Below are positions 56,941 to 64,000 of a stretch of DNA of 64,000 bases, in pieces. Position 1 is the stretch's first letter. Each line of letters opens with the position of its first letter. Source of the stretch: Bolinopsis microptera (lineage: Eukaryota > Ctenophora > Tentaculata > Lobata > Bolinopsidae). A program made the translations under genes and the position numbers. The stretch is from positions 12,756,303 through 12,820,302 of the forward strand of contig NC_087075.1 in NCBI RefSeq assembly GCF_026151205.1, written 5' to 3'. A model generated the notes under the pieces. It was given only the letters and a program-made list of their open reading frames with translations. It was not told where the DNA came from and did no database searches.

Positions 56941-58962
56941 GGGGGGGGGGGGGGGGTGTCACGTCCGTCTATGTCCGCTTGTCTCATAGAATCCAAAAAG
57001 GACAGGACATAGGCGGACATAGGCGGACATAGATGGACATAGGCGGACATAGGCGGACATAGGCGGACATAGACGGACATAGGCGGACATAGACGGACAT
57101 AGGCGGACATAGGCGGACATAAATGGACACCTAAATTGCTAAATAAAATGTTTAATTTTTGCTGTTATAGGGGGATCATGTTTTTTGTCCGTTCGGTACC
57201 CTATATTTTCAAAACGGACAAAAAATAGAGCGGACAAAAATGGACAAAAACGGACAAAAATGGAAATAACATTTAGATGCTTCCTCCTCCTACTCTTCCT
57301 CCTCCTCCCCCTGGGTCTTCCTGATCTTCCTCAGTCCTCTTCCTCCTCCCCTCCTCAGTCCTCCTCCTACTCCTCCTCCTCGTCCTCAGTCCTCCTCAAC
57401 AGTCCTCCTCCTCCCCAGTCCTCCTCCTCCTGATCCTCCTGAGTCCTCCTGGGTCCTCCTCCTGGGTCCTTCTCCTCCTCTTCATCCTCCTCCTCTTCCT
57501 CCTCAGTCCTCAGTCCTCCTCCTCATCCTTCTCCTCAGTCCTCCATCCTCCTCCTCAGTCCTCCCCCAGTCCCCCTCCTCCTCCTCCTATTCAGTCATCC
57601 TGCTCCTCCTCCTCCTTCTCAGTCCTCCTCAGTCCTCCTCCTCCTCCTCCTCTTCCCTCTCAGTCATCCTCCTCAGCCATCCTCCTCAGTCCTCCTCAGT
57701 CCTCCTCCTCCTGGGTCCTCCTCCTCCTCTTCATCCTCCTCCTCTTCCTCCTCGGTCCTCAGTCCTCCTCCTCCTGGGTCCTCCTCCTCATCCTTCTCAT
57801 CAGTCCTCCTCCCCAGTCCTCTCCCAGTCCCCCTCCTTCTCCTCCTCATATTCAGTCCTCTTCCTCCTCCTCCTCCTCAGTTCTCCTCAGTCCTTCTCAT
57901 TTCTCATAATTCCTCCTCCTGAGTCATCCTCCTGAGTCCTCCTCCTCTTCCTTCTGAGTCCTCCTCCTGAGTCCTCCTCCTCCTCCCTCTCAGTCATCCT
58001 CCTCAGTCTTCCTCCTCAGCCATCCTCCCCAGCCATCCTCCTCAGCCATCCTCCTCAGTACTCCTCAGTCCTCCTCCTTCTCAGTCATCGTCAGTCCTCC
58101 TCCTCAGTCCTCCTCAGTCCTCCTCCTCCTTCTGGGTCCTCCTCCTCCTCCTCCTCCTGGGTCCTCCTGGGTCTTCCTGATCCTCCCCAGTCCTCTTCCT
58201 CCTCCCCTCCTCAGTCCTCCTCCTACTCTTCCTCCTCGTCCTCAGTCCTCCTCATCAGTCCTCAACAGTTCTCCTCCTCCCCAGTCCTCCTCCTCCTCCT
58301 GGGGCCTTTTCCTGGGTCCTCCTCCTGGGTCCTCCTCCTCCTGGGTCCTCCTCCTCCTGGGTCCTCCTTCTCGTCCTCAGTCCTTCTCCTCCTCCTCCTC
58401 AGTCCTCTTCCTCCTCTTCCTCCTCCTCCTCCCTCTCAGTCATCCTCCTCAGCCATCCTCCTCAGTCCTCCTCCTTCTCAGTCCTCCTCAGTCCTCCTCC
58501 TGAGTCCTCCTCCTCCTCAGTTCTCCTCCTCCTCCTCCTAGGTCCTCTTTCTGGGTCCTCCTCCTCGTCCTCCTCCTGGGTCTTCCTGATCCTTCTCCTC
58601 CCTCTCAGTCATCCTCCTCAGTCATCCTCCTCAGTCATCTTCCTCAGCCATCCTCCTCAGCCATCCTTCTTAGCCATCCTCCTCAGTACTCTTCAGTACT
58701 CTTCAGTCCTCAAAATGTTTGTCCGCTAATGTCCACCAATGTCCGCTAATGTCCACCAATGTCCATCCAAGTCCGCCAATGTCCGTCCGGGTCCGCCAAT
58801 GTCCGTCCGAGTCCGACAATGTCCGTCCGAGTCCGCCAATGTCCGTCCGAGTCCGCCAATGTCCGTCCGTGTCCGCCAATGTCCCAAAAAAACGTCCGTT
58901 GTCTCATAGAATCCAAAAAGGACAGGACATAGGCGGACATAGACGGACATGACACCCCCCCC
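56941..58962. mobile_element. G-tract TIR element, ~2 kb, 7-bp duplication
   Basis: Begins with a 16-G run then TGTCACGTCCGTCTATGTCC and ends GACGGACATGACACCCC. Flanked by ATTAGTG at 56934-56940 and 58963-58969. Subterminal GGACATAGGCGG repeats lie on both sides, and the block CATAGAATCCAAAAAGGACA occurs in the same orientation near both ends. The interior is CTCCTC repeats. Open frames such as 58719-58952 are repeat read-through. Confidence 0.75.
57265..58710. repeat. Polypyrimidine tract, (CTCCTCAGTCCTC)-type
   Basis: About 1.4 kb of nearly pure pyrimidine on the plus strand with CAGTCCTCCTCC, GGGTCCTCCTCC and CAGCCATCCTCC variants. Confidence 0.9.
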
Positions 58963-58969
58963 ATTAGTG

Positions 58970-59959
58970 CTAAGGTTTTAAGATATTCACAAATAACAGG
59001 TTTTAGGCTCATCGCAGCCCAAAATACGGGACATCTCGAGCTAGGAAGGTCGTAGAAACTTCTCCGATGTTGGAAAATTTCCGCAAAGACCATATTTAAA
59101 TAAGACTTAAAATCATGATATGCCTTAATGCTTATTTGTAGAGATATTGCGATTGGCAGAAATCGGTTATTTTAGCTACACGCAGTATTTTTTATCATAG
59201 TTTATACTGTTAGTGAGACATCTCAAACCAGTGTTGAACGTGGAGTAAAACTTCTGATTCACCTTGTCTCGTCACAGAACCTTGTGCCTCATATTTTAAG
59301 CTCAGGTTATGTGCCCCAGGACCTCACACCTGCTTATCGACCATGAGCCGCAAATTGCAATAACATTATTGGTCTTACACTGTGCTTTCAGCAATACTCA
59401 TTATACAATAATGTTAAAGCATCATTCGTACTCTACTTCGGCTAAAATTTGCTCTTTCATAGCATTATCAATCAGGTAATTGACTTCTAAATCATCTGCC
59501 TGCCCATCCTTCTCTTTTAAGATTAATTATTACCTCAAGTTCAATAATTTCGCTTCTGTTCACTGTAAGTGTATGTGCATTGTGCAATGAGGGACTACCA
59601 CTTTCTAGTAGTACTATTAGCTAGTAGCTACTTCAGCAAGCGAGAATGTAAGTTTTCAAAGCACCTGAAATCTGAATGCCTTGCGCCACACTTTCAGCCA
59701 TCTAGTCCCAAATTAAAGTATCGGCCCTTATTAGAGCACTGTATAATCGCTCTTTTACCTAGATTATTTTGGTTTGAAATGACCTAATGAAATTTTGAAC
59801 ATGATCCCATGAATTGCAAACTCGACTACACTCTGCGACTCTATAAAATCGCAGAGTGTATATTTTGATACACTGACTGTTATATCTCTGCGTTAATTGC
59901 TTGACGGAGTTTTTAGTATACTAATATATTGTTGTTCAATACACCGCAGTGACCACGTG
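58970..59959. other. No gene; one hairpin
   Basis: Non-coding sequence. A hairpin with 11-bp stem (ACACTCTGCGA) and 10-nt loop lies at 59828-59859. Confidence 0.5.
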
Positions 59960-60313
59960 TGTTAGACTGGAATGTTTATTAGACTTCCTATCACCTAGAC
60001 ATACTTTTTGAGAAGTCACGTGGGCGGGGCGCCGATATCACGTGACATAACTATGAGGGGACTGCACAAAATCGCGCTCCTTATATGGTTTAAATACCCG
60101 TTACACACTACACTGGTTGACATCCTTAATTTATACGCTACACGTACTGTATCGTATTGATAAATTCACATATTAACTTACCTTGTTTACTTTAGTGTGC
60201 TTCATAGAATCTTCCATCATCCGTCATCTGAGTCACTGACCACCCGGACACCGAGGTTGCTGCCTTAATTCCGCTCAATCCAGTAACGAGTTTCCATTTC
60301 TACAGTTGTGCCA
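59960..60313 (+). mobile_element. Probable LTR of a retrotransposon or ERV-like element
   Basis: Inferred from the primer binding site directly after it. It could start TGTTAGACTGG and end GTTGTGCCA (TG...CA). A TATA-like TTATATGGTTTAAATACC lies at 60080-60097. The left limit is uncertain and no second LTR is seen. Confidence 0.5.
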
Positions 60314-60314
60314 C

Positions 60315-60332
60315 TGGGGGCTCGTCCGGGAA
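60315..60332 (+). promoter_or_regulatory. tRNA-Pro-type primer binding site
   Basis: TGGGGGCTCGTCCGGGAA matches 17 of 18 bases of the classical proline-tRNA primer binding site used by gammaretroviruses and some LTR retrotransposons. It follows a CA terminus by one base. Confidence 0.7.
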
Positions 60333-61230
60333 TTATTTCTCGATTGTTGTAAGCATTTCTTTAAAGTGCAGGGGATTTTCGATAGTATGCATGTTTGGTA
60401 CGGTGGGGCTGCAAACAAATTGTCGTAGCGCGTTTGGTTGCGCTGACTGCTAAATATACATTTCTTCAGAGTTTAGTAGGAATAAATGCCTTTTGTAGTG
60501 TAGTAGGAATAAATGCCTTGGGAATAAATGCCTTTTGGCCATTTCGGAGTGTCTCGGAGAACTGGATGTTGACATCATTTGGGCACTTGCCGTGCAGCAC
60601 TTTCCACATGTGGATGATGGTATATCTTTCTCCCCTCCGTTTAGTTGCAATAATATCAAATTTTAGGCCTTCTCTGCCATTAGTTGCAGGCCATATTCTA
60701 TTCTCGTTGTGAACGTGCGCTGAATACCTTCCAGTTGTTGGACGTAGGCACTCGTGATTAGAGATTAGTAAAGGGTCAGCATAGTGACTCAGTTCCTCGT
60801 TTTAAACGAACTCGGAACCCAGGCAGAAACTTTACGAGCACGTTCGGCTATAATAATGGTAAGGGTGGTAACGTGGGGACTCTAAGATATGTCAGCTGAA
60901 ACCATCACCCGTACCCCTCGGGAGGGTTAAGGGTATAACGTGTTGTCATCTGAGACTTGGGTTAGGATGGCAAATGGGTGGTCTAGCAAGGTGATTTGAG
61001 GACAATGTTTATGGACAAGTAGCTCCAATTTATCCTCACGAAGTGCCATGTTGCTTCATTTTGCCCACTCAACGACACAGTTGAGATCATGCTGTAATAT
61101 CTCAGCATCTGCTAGACTATAGATGTGCTGTAGAATTTATTTTCTCTAATTAATTTCTAAAATTGTGATTTAGTGTTCGTCTCCTTAAATAAATATATGT
61201 TTATGTCTTATCAATAAAACATCTTTTCTT
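60333..61230. other. Leader-like and unassigned sequence
   Basis: No gag or pol homology could be recognised after the primer binding site; the internal region seems deleted or decayed. Repeats of GGAATAAATGCCTT lie at 60478-60535. Confidence 0.45.
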
Positions 61231-61614
61231 ATAGGATGGTTACAAAAACTGCATTCTACACAGAGGAAAACAAGTTGACTTGCCTATGCTTCGGCTATAT
61301 GTCCAAATGACCTAGATGTACAGTTCTGAGAGAATGCTAGACTGGGAGTTAAAGTCATACTCCCATCTCTCACAAAAAAAGCATCAGCTGCTGCTGCACG
61401 CTACGATCACTCATTTGCTGTGAGAGCTGGAAGAATTTGGAATGTTCTCCCCAAAATTGTCAATACTCAAAGGAATTTGACAAGTTTTAAGACATCTCTT
61501 GGAAACTTCCTAGACACCGTTCCAGACAAGCCCCCTACTCCTGGATACAGTGCAGAAAACTCTAACTCGATAATAGACTGGTACAGTCAAGGAGGTGGTC
61601 CGCAAATTGCGTGA
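61225..61614 (+). mobile_element. LINE fragment, C-terminal end of a reverse-transcriptase ORF
   Basis: Reads LPSLTKKASAAAARYDHSFA, VRAGRIWNVLPKIVN, LTSFKTSLGNFLDTVPDKPP and TPGYSAENSNSIIDW to a TGA at 61612-61614. This is the standard 'SF..r....WN.LP......s...FK..L..fL...PD.PP..GY' end of a non-LTR family. It is damaged upstream (stop codons around 61260-61330) and truncated. Confidence 0.7.
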
Positions 61615-64000
61615 AGATGCCCTGCACTTCTAAACCTCTCAATAGGCTTAACCAATAGGTAGGTTCACATGATAATAATTACTTTTCAAGTTCAGACGAT
61701 CGTACAAACACGGTAGAATAGTACAGAGAATAGTTATTATACATTGTATACTTGTTAGTTTTATGTTTTTATCATGTTCTATAAGTTCGTTTCTTTAATC
61801 TACGATCTGCTCTGTAAAAATTGCTTACAGCAATAATATATATTGTAGATAGCTGCTAATATTTAAGCTAATATATTAGCTGAAATTATCATAAACAATT
61901 TTCCAGGGACAAACGAAAATCAACAGTTCGTGTCATGGCAGAGAATATTTCCTGATTAATTTTGCTGTGAGTTACTAATTTATAATGCGTTACCTGCCGT
62001 CTTATTACTAGGATCTGATGATCACAATTGAAAACTTCTGATATGGGAATTGATATGATAAGAATTTTGAAAATTTAAATTAAATGCATTTCAGTGATAA
62101 TTTATATTAAACAAAAATTGCGGTGGTTCTTGTAATTTTAATCTTTAATCCAATAGGTTAATAACTTCTTTTTCAGTTCACAGTTGGAATATGAGCAGAC
62201 TACATGTGCCTGATAATCCTGATTCCTACGAAAAGGAGGTTTTAAATGGGATCGGAGCAACGTGTACACTGTACGTCTGTGTGGCAATGAAAATGTGGCA
62301 ATTGTATAATTAAAAATTACTATTCGTAAAAATAAAAAGTTATTTATAAACAACAAGATTTTGTTCAAAATTTAAAACAAACTTTTGGGGATTCACTAGA
62401 ATAGAAATTAATAAACGGTTTTGTCAATTTTTAGACCTTTTATTTATTTCACACAGTGTATGAGAATTTTAACAATTTTTAAATCTGCACTTTCTGGCTG
62501 TATTATTTCATGGATTTGATCGTAATATAATTATATTTTGTATAACATAACTGTAAATAAAGCAGGTATTTGGAAGAGATGATAATATGCTTTTAAGTGT
62601 TTATTATATTTTACTGCATTAAGATTGTTCCATATACAACTGCTTTTTACCGAGTGGAGTTATTCCCAGATTTTGATTTTGATTGCTTAAATTCTTTTAA
62701 CTTTTTTACGTTCGAGTTAATAGGTTATTATTATTATGAATTTTGCTTGAAAGTTTGTAATTCTAAAATGTTGTATAAGCACTTAATTTATTAACGAAGA
62801 ATTCAAATCTAACATAGCGTGTTTCCCTTCGTGTCTAAACGCAATATGTGCAATGATTCAATTCGACAGGACTGCACTCCATCTAATACCCTTTTGATCC
62901 GCAAGGTGAACTTAAAATAACAGCTTTCCTTAAATGGACGACTACGTGACCTTCATTAAAATGTTGTCTAGATGGAAGGAGGATCGAGAAATTTTCAATT
63001 TTAACGCTCCCAGCTGGCCATGCGCGGCTCTTTCACACGTGCTAGATGACCATTTTGTGTAAAGAAAGTACAAATCGTCATCAATTTGTAAAGACGCGCA
63101 TCACATTGCGCGTGATGAGAGTATTTATCTCAATCCGTCGACGATCGTTGCTCTGCTTCGCAGAGCAACGATCTCGACGGATTGATATCGTCAATCAAAC
63201 TACTACTAGTATATGCTATGTAATGTATAGTATTAGGTAATGAGCCAAATTTGTACGTGGCACGCGTACTACTACTATATAGTCTACTGATGTGTATAAA
63301 ACATAAGTTTACTTTTACTTAGAATTTCTTGAATTACAGATACGTTAAAATACGTTAAATAAGTTAAGTTCTACAGCAATTAAATTTAATTTCAAATGTT
63401 TCCCTAAGCTAGTTAATTGCTCTAACCAGAGCCCTCTCGCTTGCAGTAGCGCGCGACCGCCGTGAAACAAGCGCGTCACGCAGTACGCGTAGGCACATGG
63501 CTATGTTGTATGTGAAGCTAGTTAAAGTATAATTTATTAATATTATTATTATGAAGTGAGCTGATTAGAGCTTATACCAGGCGCACTATAACCATTCACT
63601 ATAACTATAAGCTGCAGTAGTGAATGAAAATCTAGAGTCCGCCTAAACGAAACAATTGTCATACGTTGTTGGTTGTATGACCCGCCGCGCATGAGTGCGC
63701 GGCTCCCCCTGTATCGTCGAAACTCTACACTATAGTGAAGCGACAGTGGGGGTCACCACGTGATACAATCACTATCAGTAAAATTGTTTTTTCCCCGTTA
63801 ACCGGTTGTACGTATTTTAATGCAATGCGAAGTCTTGAGAATGTTAGGTTTATTTCTAGACCTGTGGTATTCAATTTTTAAGTAACAGAGGTCAAACTCA
63901 AAGAATATGTTATTTCCTTGGACTGAATTGGAAAATGAATATTATTTTTATCGTGTTGTTAACAACACAATAAGAATATAAAATTTATTTTATTTATATT
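61615..64000. other. AT-rich DNA then TE-derived repeat
   Basis: 61615-63000: nothing supported. 63130-63185: hairpin. 63303-64000: inverted copy of 35750-36370, carrying a 98-bp insert at 63417-63514 and running off the window end. Confidence 0.6.
63417..63514. mobile_element. 98-bp insertion with 11-bp duplication
   Basis: Flanked by AAGCTAGTTAA at 63406-63416 and 63515-63525. The sister copy near 36245-36270 shows the empty site. The inserted sequence (CCCTCTCGCTTGCAGTAGCG) recurs near 53230. Confidence 0.75.

Overview
This is a eukaryotic, metazoan nuclear window. It is AT-rich, has short introns with GT-AG junctions, and is dense in mobile DNA and tandem repeats. Animal-specific families are present: FIP200/RB1CC1 (autophagy), a furin-type proprotein convertase, thrombospondin type-1 (TSP1) repeats, a SUEL/rhamnose-binding-lectin-like half domain, an Ephrin-receptor-like Cys module and hevein-like CCS modules. 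The modular secreted genes suggest an invertebrate, possibly early-branching; the phylum cannot be fixed from the sequence alone.

Layout. (1) Ten exons of a FIP200/RB1CC1 homologue run on the minus strand from 34703 down to 44, with matching splice phases across the recognised joins. Its 5' exons and the C-terminal coiled-coil/claw part lie outside the window or were not recognised. Its introns are filled with other DNA: an ~8-kb foldback-like element with a TGGTGA duplication (25865-33836), a THAP/DDE transposon (512-4175), a second TIR element (4215-5333), and a 17.8-kb intron (5829-23632) holding three plus-strand genes. (2) Those three genes (7217-11003, 13635-16308, 19764-22041) form a tandem paralogue cluster. 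Each starts with a near-identical signal-peptide exon and a coiled-coil exon, but the ectodomains differ: two PLAT-like exons plus three TSP1 and a Cys-rich tail; three TSP1 and the same tail; or three copies of an unnamed two-exon domain. Their upstream flanks carry a ~167-bp unit in one, two and three copies. (3) 36745-40097 (minus) is the 3' part of a lectin-like/EphR-like/TSP1x6/CCSx2 gene. (4) 40207-43033 (plus) is the 3' part of a furin-like convertase (end of the peptidase domain, P domain, furin Cys-rich repeats, transmembrane helix, cytoplasmic tail); no catalytic exons were found. (5) 43-64 kb is nearly gene-free: inverted arrays of a 79-bp satellite, 13-bp and 11-bp minisatellites, GC-rich foldback repeats, LINE 3' ends, a retroelement-associated ORF, a G-tract TIR element with a 7-bp duplication, and an LTR fragment with a tRNA-Pro-type primer binding site.

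Several transposition events can be read against empty paralogous sites within the window, which makes the target-site calls unusually firm: hAT-like MITEs with 8-bp duplications, a TA-target MITE, and a solo-LTR-like insert that breaks a PLAT exon. The most notable candidate system is the nested, modular secreted-protein cluster with its stepwise-amplified promoter unit.
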